Shown one piece after another: positions 27,571-38,775 of a DNA stretch of 64,000 nt. The first letter of the stretch is position 1; the number at the start of each line of letters is the position of its first letter. The stretch spans positions 806,001 to 870,000 of the forward strand of contig NZ_JAGQDG010000001.1 in NCBI RefSeq assembly GCF_018069865.1, written 5' to 3'. The notes beneath the pieces are model-generated. The model had not been told where the DNA came from, did not search any database, and worked only from the letters and a program-made list of their open reading frames with translations. A program made the translations under genes and the position numbers. The stretch is from Ideonella paludis (GTDB taxonomy: Bacteria; Pseudomonadota; Gammaproteobacteria; Burkholderiales; Burkholderiaceae_C).

Positions 27571-29379
27571 TTAGTCAAATGGCATGCCAGATTTATAGAG
27601 CGCAGTGGCTATGCGCTGTGTAAGTGTATTTTGTTCGCTGGTTCTGTGCTTGACGAATGCTTGCACGCAAGCACTAGGGCGAAGGGTCATGTATTTATTT
27701 GCAAAATACTTAGCCGAATCCAAGTCGCCCGATTCCCAGTGACAGGCAATCAAAAGCGCCATGGCCGGCAGGTGCGATCCATTCAGTCGGACGGCTTCTT
27801 TTGCTTGATGAAGAGCATCTTCGATTTGATTGGCACGGAAGTGCGCAAATGCCAAACTTGTTTGTCGCAGTGGAAGTTGAGGGTCGAGGGGAGATACCTC
27901 AATTGCGATGTGAGCGCAGTTGATAGAAAATGTTGGCTGAGCACTACTTGGATCGACCTCACTGCAGGAGGCGTAGTACCAAACATCACCATCGTTAGGA
28001 AATATTTGTGTCAGTTGAGAGGCTGTGAATGGATCGGAATCTGTAGGGATTCTGAAAAGTTCGGTGATATGTCTTTTCAGACCCAGCGAGCCTGCATGCT
28101 CGTTATCTACGTCAATCGCTGAAGATAAGTAATTAAGAGATGTAGTAGGGACCCTGTCCAGGGGCAAAAATCCATGGATTCCTGATAAGAAAAACAAGTT
28201 GCCCAGAGAAAATAAAACTTCGGCACAGCGTGGATGTCTTTGAGCTAGATGCTCAAGAATCTGGCTTGCCTTCTCGCTTGCGCTTTTAGTGGTTTGATGG
28301 ATTAAGCCGACTGCCGCCAACAGCAGCGCATACCCCGGCAGCGAATGCAACGCACTGTCATGCGCAATGCGGACCTCGCGGGCCAGCAGGGTGGTGGCGA
28401 GGTCGCGGGCCATGTCGGCGGCCAGGCCTTCTTGGCTGGCGACCCAGGCTTGAGGCGGGGCGGCCATATCTTGCTGCCAGATGGCTTGCTGGCGGCGCAC
28501 GTCGGTGCAGCGCAGGCTGATCACAGGGGTGCTGTCGCTGTGGCCCCAGGCCACTTGCACCACATAGTCGGCCAGACGCTGCTCGCCCTGGGCGTCGAGC
28601 TGCTGCAGGCCTTGGGCCGTCAGGCGCCGGGTGCTGAGCGCCGAGATCACGCGCCACGAGGTGACGCGGCTGGCGGCTGCGGTCAGCTCGGTCACGACCA
28701 GTTGGCAGACGGTGTTCCAGTCGGGGTTGGCATAGTTTTGTGCCGCCACAAACGCAACCCTCGGCAGCAAAGACTCGGGCGCCCAGCGCAGCAGGTTGCG
28801 CGGCGCATCACCCACCGGCTGCAGTTGATACACCCGCACTGGGTCGTCTTGCCCTGGCAGCAGGCGCTCACCTTTGTCGCAGACGCTGGCATGCAGCCCA
28901 TCCGTCAGTTCGTCCCTCACCTCCGCTGTACACAGCGTCTCACCCGGCTGAGCCAAGGCGGCCAAGCGGTGGGTCAGCTGCACCCCCGCGCCATAGAGGT
29001 CGATGCCGTCGGCCAGCACTTCGGCGTGGTGCAGGCCCATGCGCAGCACGATGTGCTGGTCCCCGGGGCGGCCTTGGTTGGCGGCGTCCGCGCGGCGGTG
29101 GCATTCAAAGGCAGCAGCGGCAGCGCCCGTCACGGACTCAAACTCCAACATCAGGCCGTCACCACGGCGTTGCACCAGCGTGCCTTGGTGGGCGGGCAGG
29201 ACGTCTTGCACCAAGGTTTGCACCAGGCTGCGCCAGCGCTGCGTGGTCTCCCACTCATGGCGCTGCATCAGCCGCACCGACTCCACCATGTCCGCCACCA
29301 GCAGCACGCGGCGCTGGGCATTCAGCCCAAAGCCGAGGTCGGCAAAGTCGGTGGGCAAGGTGGAGTCGGGCGCAGTCAT
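27571..29379 (-). CDS. Class III adenylate/guanylate cyclase-domain protein with TPR-like C-terminus
   Basis: A 602-residue protein. Residues about 22-190 are a class III cyclase domain: VLLVADMVESVRLMQ carries the first metal aspartate, VQRRGDGLMLEFE the second, and YGAGVQLTHRLAAL is the late helix (the usual Asn is Gln here, the Arg is kept). The middle is a linker found in bacterial cyclase-TPR proteins. Residues from about 350 onward form helical repeats (LAQRHPRCAEVLFSLGNLFF, ANQIEDALHQAKEAVRLNG). The base composition changes within the gene: GC-rich down to about 28330, AT-rich beyond. It may produce cAMP or act as a sensor; activity is unproven. It ends 42 bp before the PAP2-like gene. 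Confidence 0.78.
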   Translation of the reverse strand: MTAPDSTLPTDFADLGFGLNAQRRVLLVADMVESVRLMQRHEWETTQRWRSLVQTLVQDVLPAHQGTLVQRRGDGLMLEFESVTGAAAAAFECHRRADAANQGRPGDQHIVLRMGLHHAEVLADGIDLYGAGVQLTHRLAALAQPGETLCTAEVRDELTDGLHASVCDKGERLLPGQDDPVRVYQLQPVGDAPRNLLRWAPESLLPRVAFVAAQNYANPDWNTVCQLVVTELTAAASRVTSWRVISALSTRRLTAQGLQQLDAQGEQRLADYVVQVAWGHSDSTPVISLRCTDVRRQQAIWQQDMAAPPQAWVASQEGLAADMARDLATTLLAREVRIAHDSALHSLPGYALLLAAVGLIHQTTKSASEKASQILEHLAQRHPRCAEVLFSLGNLFFLSGIHGFLPLDRVPTTSLNYLSSAIDVDNEHAGSLGLKRHITELFRIPTDSDPFTASQLTQIFPNDGDVWYYASCSEVDPSSAQPTFSINCAHIAIEVSPLDPQLPLRQTSLAFAHFRANQIEDALHQAKEAVRLNGSHLPAMALLIACHWESGDLDSAKYFANKYMTLRPSACVQAFVKHRTSEQNTLTQRIATALYKSGMPFD

Positions 29380-29389
29380 GGTGCGGGCC

Positions 29390-29977
29390 TCAGGCCGTGC
29401 CTGTCATCCTCAATGCAGGGGAGGGGCCGAGCTTGAAGAGCTGCTGTGGCTCATCAAAGTGTTTAAGGTAGTACGGCCCCAGGTCTTCCAGCAGCGCGCG
29501 CCAGGCGGGGCTGGCTTGGGCTTGGGTGGGCGCAGACAGCAGGGTCTCGCCAGGGCCTGCCACGGCCGCAATGCGGGCGGCCAAGTTGACGCCGTGGCCA
29601 AACAGGGCGCTGCCATCACTCAGCACCTGGCCATGGTGGGCGCCGATGCGCAGGGCCAAGGTGGCTGAGGTGGGGTGGCCCGGCTCGGCGGGGCACAGGG
29701 CTTGGCTGGCTTGGGCCCAGCTCAGGGCGGCGTGTGGGTCTGCAAACAGCAGCAAGAGCCCATCGCCTTGGCGCTCAACCACGCGCCCTTGCGGCGGCTG
29801 CACCAAGGCCGCCGCGCGGCTCAACAACTGCCGCTGCGCGGCAATGCCTGCGGCCAGCAATGACAGGGCTTGCCCCGTCTGTACCTGCGCCGCCACCAGG
29901 GCAAACACGATGGTGCCCTCCACAGGCACCAGTGCCCCCTTGTTGCCCAAGCCGTCCACTGCCCACTCCTCGATCAC
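29390..29977 (-). CDS. Degenerate class III cyclase-domain protein
   Basis: A 195-residue single-domain cyclase homologue: VERQGDGLLLLFADPHAALSWA (GDG loop), LRIGAHHGQVLSDG and FGHGVNLAARIAAVAGPGETL (Asn and Arg kept). The strand that should carry the first metal aspartate reads IVFALVAAQVQTG, with no aspartate, so catalysis by this chain alone is unlikely. It might pair with the 602-residue cyclase, whose gene starts 10 bp downstream on the same strand, as a regulatory partner. That pairing is an inference. Confidence 0.68.
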   Translation of the reverse strand: MIEEWAVDGLGNKGALVPVEGTIVFALVAAQVQTGQALSLLAAGIAAQRQLLSRAAALVQPPQGRVVERQGDGLLLLFADPHAALSWAQASQALCPAEPGHPTSATLALRIGAHHGQVLSDGSALFGHGVNLAARIAAVAGPGETLLSAPTQAQASPAWRALLEDLGPYYLKHFDEPQQLFKLGPSPALRMTGTA

Positions 29978-30124
29978 TTTGTCTGTTTGACAACAGGATA
30001 GAGAAACTTCGTGACAAGTTCTAGTCTTTTAGAGGGGGTTGAGGGGTGGGGAAACCCGGGCACTAGTTCATCTGCATCCGAGCCAGAGAGCGGCCCACGA
30101 CGGAAATGTAAGGGCCTGTCTAGC

Positions 30125-30757
30125 CTATCGCAGTCGCGTGCCCGAGACGCTATAGGCCGCTGTTTGCCCATTGTGGACTTGCCAGCCGTCACCAAAGTCA
30201 ACAGCAAAGGTTCCTACGGCACCGATGCTGTTGAGGTTCCAGCCCGCACCGGTATCAGCCGTCTTCTTACCAGTCTTCACGACGATCCAGTATTGATTGC
30301 CAGCTGTCACATTCACCTTCCGCTTGACCTTCACCATGGACGTTACGCAGCAGGTGCCCAAGTTCGGCAAGTCGGTGATGGCGGCTTGGTACAGCACAGC
30401 GCCGGGCGCACCTGCAGCATCGGAGTTCAAGCTGACGGTCGCGCCATTGGTACCAAACTGATAACCCACCGCGACCGTAATTGCTTTTACGGCGTAGCTC
30501 TTTGAGGGATTAAAAGCCATGGCCGCGTGCTCCCGGCCAAGCATAGAGTCAACCCCAGATACTCCGAATGCGCCGCCGTCATATGCCCAGGCCGCATTTG
30601 GATTGAATGTGTTGACGAACTCCTCCAGGCCTTGTTGATGGGTGACTTCGCGAGGCCTCTGTTGGGGTTCGGTTGCAGCAGCATTGGTTGCCAACGCCGA
30701 CCCGCAAATGCCGACGGCGACAAGAATTGCGCCGAATGTCCTCGACTTCTTCGTCAT
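30125..30757 (-). CDS. Exported hypothetical protein (choice-of-anchor-type beta domain)
   Basis: A 210-residue protein starting MTKKSRTFGAILVAVGICGSALATNAAA, a standard Sec signal. The mature part has a beta-sandwich look: MAFNPSKSYAVKAITVAVG, SDAAGAPGAVLYQAAI and NVTAGNQYWIVVKTG, the pattern of choice-of-anchor R-type domains in secreted proteins. No PEP-CTERM or other anchor is visible at the C-terminus. GAGGAGAGAG before the ATG at 30757 supports the start. It ends up next to prfC but is unrelated. Confidence 0.65.
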   Translation of the reverse strand: MTKKSRTFGAILVAVGICGSALATNAAATEPQQRPREVTHQQGLEEFVNTFNPNAAWAYDGGAFGVSGVDSMLGREHAAMAFNPSKSYAVKAITVAVGYQFGTNGATVSLNSDAAGAPGAVLYQAAITDLPNLGTCCVTSMVKVKRKVNVTAGNQYWIVVKTGKKTADTGAGWNLNSIGAVGTFAVDFGDGWQVHNGQTAAYSVSGTRLR

Positions 30758-30798
30758 ATCTCTCTCCTCAGTGATGAACTTGGTACGGAAACAGGGAC

Positions 30799-32427
30799 TC
30801 ACCCTTCCATCCGCTGCTGAAACACCAGCCCCGCGTGCTCGCGCAGCGCGTGGAATTTGATCTTGGGCCAGTTGGCTTCAATGGCGCGCAGCTCGCCGGC
30901 GTACTCCAGCAGCAGGGTGGGGGCATCGACAGCGTCCAGGGCCATGCGGTGGCTGTTGGCGTCGATAAAACGCTTCAGCTCCTTCTCGCCGCCGTCGGCT
31001 TCGTCGCAGGTGACCCAGCGGGCCACGTTGAAGCGGGCCGGCATCACGCGGGCCTTCACGCCGTATTCATGCTCCAGGCGGTGGGCCACCACTTCAAACT
31101 GCAATTGGCCCACGGCGCCCAGCAGCAGCAATGAGGCCGCCATGGGGCGGAAGACCTGGATCGCGCCTTCTTCACCCAGTTGGGTCAGGCCGGCGCGCAG
31201 TTGCTTGGTTTTGAGCGGGTCGGCCACTTCCACGCTGCGGAAGAGCTCGGGTGCGAAGAAGGGCAGGCCGGTGAACTGCAGGGCCTCGCCCTCGGTCAGG
31301 GTGTCGCCCAGTTGCAGCACGCCGTGGTTGGGAATACCTATGATGTCGCCTGCATAGGCCTCGTCCAGCAGCTCGCGCTTCTGGCTCATGAAGGTCACCA
31401 CCGAGTTGGGCCGCAGGCTCTTGCCCGAGCGCACCACCTTCAAGTTCATGCCGCGCTCAAACTTGCCCGAGGCCACCCGCAAGAAGGCGATGCGGTCGCG
31501 GTGCGCCGGGTCCATATTGGCCTGGATCTTGAACACCACGCCGCTGAACTTGGCCTCGTCGGGCTCGACCACGCGCTGAATGGCCTGGCGCGGCCCCGGC
31601 GAGGGCGCCAAGCCCACCAGCGCATCCAGCACCTCTTGCACGCCAAAGTTGTTGACGGCCGAGCCAAAGAACATGGGCGTTTGCTTGCCGGCCAAAAAGT
31701 CTTCCAGCACAAACTCGGGTGCGGCCTCGCGCACCAGCTCGATCTCGCCTTGGGCCTGCTCAAACTGCATGCCAAAGCGCTGGGCGTACTCGGGGTGGTC
31801 CAGGCCGTCCAGCACTTCTTCGTCACCGGCCACGCGGTCCTCGCCAGGGCTGAAGACGCGCATCTGCTGCTTGCGCAGGTCCATCACGCCGTGAAAGTGC
31901 TTGCCCATGCCCACCGGCCAGGTGAAGGGCACCACCGTCATGCCCAGCTCGCGCTCGATCTCGTCCATCAGCGCCAGGGGCTCTTGCACCTCGCGGTCCA
32001 TCTTGTTCACAAATGTCAGGATGGGCGTGTTGCGGGCGCGGCAGACCTGCAGCAAGCGGCGGGTTTGCGGCTCGACGCCGTTGGCCGCGTCGATCACCAT
32101 CAGCGCCGCGTCCACGGCGGTGAGCACGCGGTAGGTGTCTTCCGAGAAGTCTTGGTGGCCGGGGGTGTCCAGCAGGTTGATGGTGCAGTCGCGGTACTCC
32201 ATCTGCATCACGCTGGAGGCCACCGAGATGCCCCGCTGCTTTTCAATCTCCATCCAGTCAGAGGTGGCATGGCGGCTGGCCTTGCGGGCCTTCACCGAGC
32301 CCGCGATCTGGATCGCGCCCGAGAACAGCAGCAGCTTTTCCGTCAGCGTGGTCTTGCCCGCGTCAGGGTGGGAAATGATGGCAAAGGTGCGACGGCGGCG
32401 CACCTGATCGGCGAGTTCGGCGGACAT
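30799..32427 (-). CDS. prfC: Peptide chain release factor 3
   Basis: A 542-residue GTPase that recycles release factors RF1/RF2 from the ribosome after termination. GTPase motifs: ISHPDAGKTTLTEKLL (P-loop, residue 19 on), the switch I region (QRGISVASSVMQM), LLDTPGHQDFSEDTYR (G3) and FVNKMDRE (G4). The order of domains and the length match RF3 rather than EF-G. It is a single gene, close to but not in an operon with its neighbours. Loss is usually tolerated. Confidence 0.95.
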   Translation of the reverse strand: MSAELADQVRRRRTFAIISHPDAGKTTLTEKLLLFSGAIQIAGSVKARKASRHATSDWMEIEKQRGISVASSVMQMEYRDCTINLLDTPGHQDFSEDTYRVLTAVDAALMVIDAANGVEPQTRRLLQVCRARNTPILTFVNKMDREVQEPLALMDEIERELGMTVVPFTWPVGMGKHFHGVMDLRKQQMRVFSPGEDRVAGDEEVLDGLDHPEYAQRFGMQFEQAQGEIELVREAAPEFVLEDFLAGKQTPMFFGSAVNNFGVQEVLDALVGLAPSPGPRQAIQRVVEPDEAKFSGVVFKIQANMDPAHRDRIAFLRVASGKFERGMNLKVVRSGKSLRPNSVVTFMSQKRELLDEAYAGDIIGIPNHGVLQLGDTLTEGEALQFTGLPFFAPELFRSVEVADPLKTKQLRAGLTQLGEEGAIQVFRPMAASLLLLGAVGQLQFEVVAHRLEHEYGVKARVMPARFNVARWVTCDEADGGEKELKRFIDANSHRMALDAVDAPTLLLEYAGELRAIEANWPKIKFHALREHAGLVFQQRMEG

Positions 32428-32547
32428 GGGCAGTGCGTGGCCGCAAGAGCGGCGTCGAAAAGAGGGAGCACCCGAGACGACAGCCGTCCACGGCCGCCAT
32501 CACGGGTGCTGAGCCCACATTATCGGTGCCTCAGTGCGCCGCGGGCC

Positions 32548-33075
32548 TCACCGGGCCTTCTTGGGCTTCACGATGGAGTGAAGGACCAGTGGAGAACAGG
32601 GCTCAAAGGGGGCGCAGGAAAAGTCTTGGTTGAAGACATAGCCTTGCATGGCCGCGGTCACCGTGGCGTCGCCGGAGTCGCCGCGGACCAGGGTCGAACC
32701 AGGGTAGAGGGCCTTCACCTGGTCGGCCGTCATGGAGTCCACCGCACCTGCTGTGGTGGGCCATTGAATGGCGCGGCCACCTTGGTTGATGTCAATGCTC
32801 GACACCTTGTTCTTGGCGTCGAAATTCAGCGTGACTGTCGGCGTGTCCAAGAGCGTCCCGGAGCCATCTTGGGGTTGAAAGGAGCATCGGCTCACTTTGC
32901 CTCGGCAGTCACGATTGACGCTAACGGCTTGCTTGCGGGTCATGCCCAAGAACACATAGTTGTCAGTCAGACCCTTGCCTTCGATGATCTGCCACTGCTG
33001 GATGGGCGTGGACTGGGCTTGGGCTACACCGGCCAGCATCAAGGTGGCCAGGGTGAGGGTGCTGCGAATGCTCAT
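32548..33075 (-). CDS. Periplasmic protein of a five-member paralogous family (copy 1)
   Basis: A 175-residue exported protein (start MSIRSTLTLATLMLAGVAQAQ at 33075). The mature protein has the family pattern: WQIIEGKGLTDNYVFLGMTRKQ, a CRGKVSRC cysteine pair, a VTLNFDAKNKVSSIDI strand, then IQWPTTAG and MTADQVKALYPGSTL, and a late CAPFEPC pair. Function unknown. The two segments LGxxRKQ and MTxxQVxALYPGST resemble the start of BamE/SmpA-like folds, which is only an inference. It forms a run of three with the next two genes upstream of katG. Confidence 0.7.
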   Translation of the reverse strand: MSIRSTLTLATLMLAGVAQAQSTPIQQWQIIEGKGLTDNYVFLGMTRKQAVSVNRDCRGKVSRCSFQPQDGSGTLLDTPTVTLNFDAKNKVSSIDINQGGRAIQWPTTAGAVDSMTADQVKALYPGSTLVRGDSGDATVTAAMQGYVFNQDFSCAPFEPCSPLVLHSIVKPKKAR

Positions 33076-33112
33076 GAAAGTCTCCTCGGTGTTGTGCACA
33101 GAGTGGAGGGCG

Positions 33113-33631
33113 TCAGCCGCCCTTGCTGGGCTTCACGATGGTGTGCGTCACTGTCACGGGGCAGGGCTCAAAAGGGGCGCAGCTGGCCGCTTTGGTGAAC
33201 TGATAGCCCTGGCGTGCTGCGTTGACCTGGACGCCCTGGCCCAAGTCCGTCAAGACAGAGCGCGGGTAGAGCGCCTGCACTTGGTCGCCAGTCATGTCGT
33301 CTGTGGCACCGGCGGTGGTGGGCCACTTGATCGCGCTGTCGCTGCTCGTGACTTCAATCCGAATGACCTTGGACTTGTCGTTGAAGGTCAGCACGATGAT
33401 GGGCGTGTCGCCGCGGTTCAGCGCCCTGAACGAGCATTGAAAGCGGTTGAGTTTGCAATTCCCGGAGGCGTCCAGGCTGATCGCTTGCTTGCGGCTCATG
33501 CCCAGAAACACATAGTTGTCGGTCAGGCCTTTGCCTTCAATGATCTGCCATTGCTCGACCGGTGTGGATTGCGCTTGGGCGGCCCCGGCAAGCAAGAGGG
33601 TGGTGATGGCGAATGCGTGGCGAATGCGCAT
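33113..33631 (-). CDS. Periplasmic protein of a five-member paralogous family (copy 2)
   Basis: A 172-residue exported protein (signal MRIRHAFAITTLLLAGAAQAQ), close to copy 1: WQIIEGKGLTDNYVFLGMSRKQ, IVLTFNDKSKVIRIEV, IKWPTTAG, MTGDQVQALYPRSVL and a CAPFEPC pair near the C-terminus. The high similarity and head-to-tail placement point to tandem duplication. Function unknown; the cysteines suggest disulfides in the periplasm. Confidence 0.7.
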   Translation of the reverse strand: MRIRHAFAITTLLLAGAAQAQSTPVEQWQIIEGKGLTDNYVFLGMSRKQAISLDASGNCKLNRFQCSFRALNRGDTPIIVLTFNDKSKVIRIEVTSSDSAIKWPTTAGATDDMTGDQVQALYPRSVLTDLGQGVQVNAARQGYQFTKAASCAPFEPCPVTVTHTIVKPSKGG

Positions 33632-33710
33632 GGGTTGAACTCCTGGGTGGTGGATGAAGCCGATGCCCGCAGGCGCAAGGCACTGCAGGCATCAGCGGGC
33701 GATGGAGGCT

Positions 33711-34256
33711 TCAGGGCTTGCTGGCTTTGCCCACTTCTGAGACGGTGGAGAAGGTGCAACCCGTGTCACCGCACAGCGTGTAGGTCTGGTACAGGTAGTT
33801 GCCGTTCTTGGTGCGCACGTAGCCGTCAGCGGGGCTCTTGGTGGGGTCGGTGGTGGACGACAGCGTTGAGCCCTTGTAGATGGCGTGGACTTGCGCCAGC
33901 GTCATGCCGTCCATGGCGCCCTTGCGGCTGGCCCACTTGTGCGGGGCGGTGTCTTGATAAAAGCGCAGGTAGAACACCTTGCCAGCCTCATCCAAGTGAA
34001 CGGTGACCAAGCCGGTGGTGGGGGAGCTGAGGACTTCGCAGTAGGCGGGCGTCAAGCAATGCATCTGGGGTGCATTGGCCATCAGCTTGTTGCGGCTCAT
34101 GCCCAAGGTGATGTACTTGGCATTGGTGTCCGCGTCCACCAGGCCCACGCCTTCCACAATTTCAAGGTTCTCGTAATTGATGGTGGGTGCAGCTTGCACA
34201 CTGGCCGCGGCCAGCAGCAGGGTGGCCAAGGCGGTCAGGGGGGTGCGAATGTTCAT
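33711..34256 (-). CDS. Periplasmic protein of a five-member paralogous family (copy 3, divergent)
   Basis: A 181-residue exported protein (signal MNIRTPLTALATLLLAAASVQA). It keeps the family frame in weaker form: LEIVEGVGLVDADT, YITLGMSRNKLM, CLTPAYCEV (cysteine pair), VTVHLDEAGKVFYLRF, HKWASRKGA and MTLAQVHAIYKGSTL, with a second cysteine pair (LCGDTGC) near the end. It is the first gene of the three-gene run, divergent from katG across about 350 bp. Function unknown. Confidence 0.65.
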   Translation of the reverse strand: MNIRTPLTALATLLLAAASVQAAPTINYENLEIVEGVGLVDADTNAKYITLGMSRNKLMANAPQMHCLTPAYCEVLSSPTTGLVTVHLDEAGKVFYLRFYQDTAPHKWASRKGAMDGMTLAQVHAIYKGSTLSSTTDPTKSPADGYVRTKNGNYLYQTYTLCGDTGCTFSTVSEVGKASKP

Positions 34257-36814
<2,558 letters not shown>

Positions 36815-36838
36815 TCCCGCAGCGACGTGACGAGGACA

Positions 36839-36871
36839 GGGCCGGTGCGCGCAGGCGCACCGGCCCTTTTT
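36839..36871 (+). terminator. Intrinsic terminator of katG
   Basis: GGGCCGGTGCGC (36839-36850) and GCGCACCGGCCC (36855-36866) form a perfect 12-bp stem with a 4-nt loop, followed by five T. It lies 24 bp after the katG stop and just before the end of the convergent acyl-CoA synthetase gene, which it could also serve. Confidence 0.9.
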
Positions 36872-36878
36872 CATGGTG

Positions 36879-38510
36879 TCAAGGCGTGGCCTTGAGCAAG
36901 TGGTCCGCGTACTGCTCCCGCAGCTTGATCTTCTGCATCTTGCCCGTCGCCCCCAACGGGATGGCGTCGACAAACACCACGTCGTCGGGTGTCCACCACT
37001 TGGCGATCTTGCCCTCGTAAAAGGCCAGCAAGTCCTCGCGGCTGACCTCTTGCCCGGGCTTCTTCACCACCACCAGCAGCGGGCGCTCGTCCCACTTGGG
37101 GTGCTTGGCAGCGATGCAGGCGGCCATGGCCACGGCGGGGTGGGCCATGGCGATGTTTTCCAGGTCGATGGAGCCGATCCACTCGCCGCCGGACTTGATC
37201 ACGTCCTTGCTGCGGTCGGTGATCTGCATAAAGCCTTCGGCGTCGATGGTGGCCACGTCCCCGGTGGGGAACCAGCCATCGCGCAGCGGGTTGCCGCCTT
37301 CGCCCTTGAAGTACTGGCTGATGATCCAAGGGCCCCGCACCAGCAGCTCGCCGCTGGCTTTGCCATCGCGCGGCAGCTCTTGCCCGTCTTCGCCTACCAC
37401 CTTCATGTCCACGCCATAGACGGCGCGGCCCTGCTTGGCCTGCACCGCCAGCTTGCCCTCAAAGGGCAGGGCATCGTGCACCGGCTTGAGCGCGCAGACG
37501 GTGCCCAGCGGGCTCATCTCCGTCATGCCCCAGGCGTGCAGCACATGCACCTTGTACTTCTCTTCAAAGGTTTTCATCATGGCCGGTGGGCAGGCCGAGC
37601 CGCCAATCACCGTGCGGTTCATGCTGGAGAAGCGCAGGCCCTGCGCCTCCATAAAGCCCAGCAGGCCTTGCCACACCGTGGGCACGCCGGCCGACATGCT
37701 GACCTTCTCGCTCTCCATCAGCCCGTGCAGCGAGGCACCGTCAAGGTGCGGCCCGGGGAACACCAGCTTGGCGCCCACCATGCAGGCGATGTACGGAATG
37801 CCCCAGGCGTTGACGTGGAACATCGGCACCACGGGCAAGATGACATCGCGCGCGCCGCAGTTCAGCGCATCAGGCGCGGCACCGGCCAGGGTGTGCAGCA
37901 GAGTGGAGCGGTGGCTGTAGAGCGCGCCCTTGGGGTTGCCGGTGGTGCCCGAGGTGTAGCACAGCGTGGCCGCAGTGTTCTCGTCAAAGCTGGGCCAGGC
38001 ATAGTCGGGCGAGGCCTGGGCCAGCAGGTCTTCATAGCACAGCAGACCAGGGATCTTGCTCGTGGCCGGGAAGTGCTCGCGCCCACACAGCGCCACAAAA
38101 TGCTTGATGGTCTTGACACGCCCGGCCACGGCCTCGACCAAGGGCAGGAAGGTCAGGTCAAAGCACAGCACCTGGTCTTCGGCATGGTCGGCAATCCACA
38201 CGACTTGGTCGGGGTGCAGGCGGGGGTTGAGCGTGTGCAGCACCGCGCCCGAGCCCGAGACGCCGTAATACAGCTCCATGTGGCGGTAGCCATTCCAGGC
38301 CAGCGTGGCCACCCGCTCGCCATGCTGCACGCCCAAGGCCCCCAGAGCATTGGCCACTCGGCGCGAGCGCTCGGCCATGTCCCGGAAGTGGTAGCGGTGA
38401 ACATCGCCCTCCACCCGGCGCGAGACGATTTCCTGCTCGCCATGGTGGCGCTCGGCATGGGTCAGCAAACTGGAGATCAGCAATTGCTGCTGCATCATCA
38501 AACCGTTCAT
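36879..38510 (-). CDS. Medium/long-chain acyl-CoA synthetase
   Basis: A 543-residue AMP-forming ligase that activates fatty acids to acyl-CoA via acyl-adenylate. The P-loop-like signature is [20 protein letters not shown] near residue 177. Others are [16 protein letters not shown] (A5), [19 protein letters not shown] (A7), [16 protein letters not shown] (A8) and a C-terminal catalytic lysine in [15 protein letters not shown]. The organisation matches alkyl/long-chain CoA ligases such as AlkK. It is followed (upstream in coordinates) by katG's terminator. Likely role: fatty acid catabolism together with the thiolase-like and CaiB-like genes nearby. Confidence 0.9.
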   Translation of the reverse strand: MNGLMMQQQLLISSLLTHAERHHGEQEIVSRRVEGDVHRYHFRDMAERSRRVANALGALGVQHGERVATLAWNGYRHMELYYGVSGSGAVLHTLNPRLHPDQVVWIADHAEDQVLCFDLTFLPLVEAVAGRVKTIKHFVALCGREHFPATSKIPGLLCYEDLLAQASPDYAWPSFDENTAATLCYTSGTTGNPKGALYSHRSTLLHTLAGAAPDALNCGARDVILPVVPMFHVNAWGIPYIACMVGAKLVFPGPHLDGASLHGLMESEKVSMSAGVPTVWQGLLGFMEAQGLRFSSMNRTVIGGSACPPAMMKTFEEKYKVHVLHAWGMTEMSPLGTVCALKPVHDALPFEGKLAVQAKQGRAVYGVDMKVVGEDGQELPRDGKASGELLVRGPWIISQYFKGEGGNPLRDGWFPTGDVATIDAEGFMQITDRSKDVIKSGGEWIGSIDLENIAMAHPAVAMAACIAAKHPKWDERPLLVVVKKPGQEVSREDLLAFYEGKIAKWWTPDDVVFVDAIPLGATGKMQKIKLREQYADHLLKATP

Positions 38511-38612
38511 CGGGGCTCCTTGGGCTCAAAAAAGTGGCGGACGGCGCTGTGCGTCGCACTGGCTTCAGGTTGCCATATCTGGGGCCGCACGGGCCTAGCA
38601 AAAACCAGTGCC

Positions 38613-38775
38613 AGAACCTGTCCGCACATGGACGAGTGGAGGATGGCTGAGTGATTTGGGATGGCGGGCAAGGCGCAATACCGCAGCCATGCCCTGCGGC
38701 ATGGTGAGGATTTGCAACGCCGCCCGACGCCCAAAGCACCAGCCAGCCGACCACGGCCACTTGCGGACAGGTTCT
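38613..38775. mobile_element. MITE-like element with 14-bp terminal inverted repeats
   Basis: AGAACCTGTCCGCA at 38613-38626 and its exact reverse complement at 38762-38775 bound a 163-bp segment that encodes no transposase and lies between two minus-strand genes. The size and perfect termini fit a miniature inverted-repeat element mobilised by a transposase elsewhere. No target duplication is obvious: the flanks read CC on the left and AGCC on the right. The right end supplies the stop codon of the CaiB-like gene. Confidence 0.7.

Noticed and set aside
31180-33198. A long plus-strand open frame opposite prfC and paralogue 1
   Set aside because: Low-complexity translation without motifs; the opposite strand holds well-supported genes.
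36873-38654. A long plus-strand open frame opposite the acyl-CoA synthetase
   Set aside because: Antisense shadow; the minus-strand protein has all AMP-ligase motifs.
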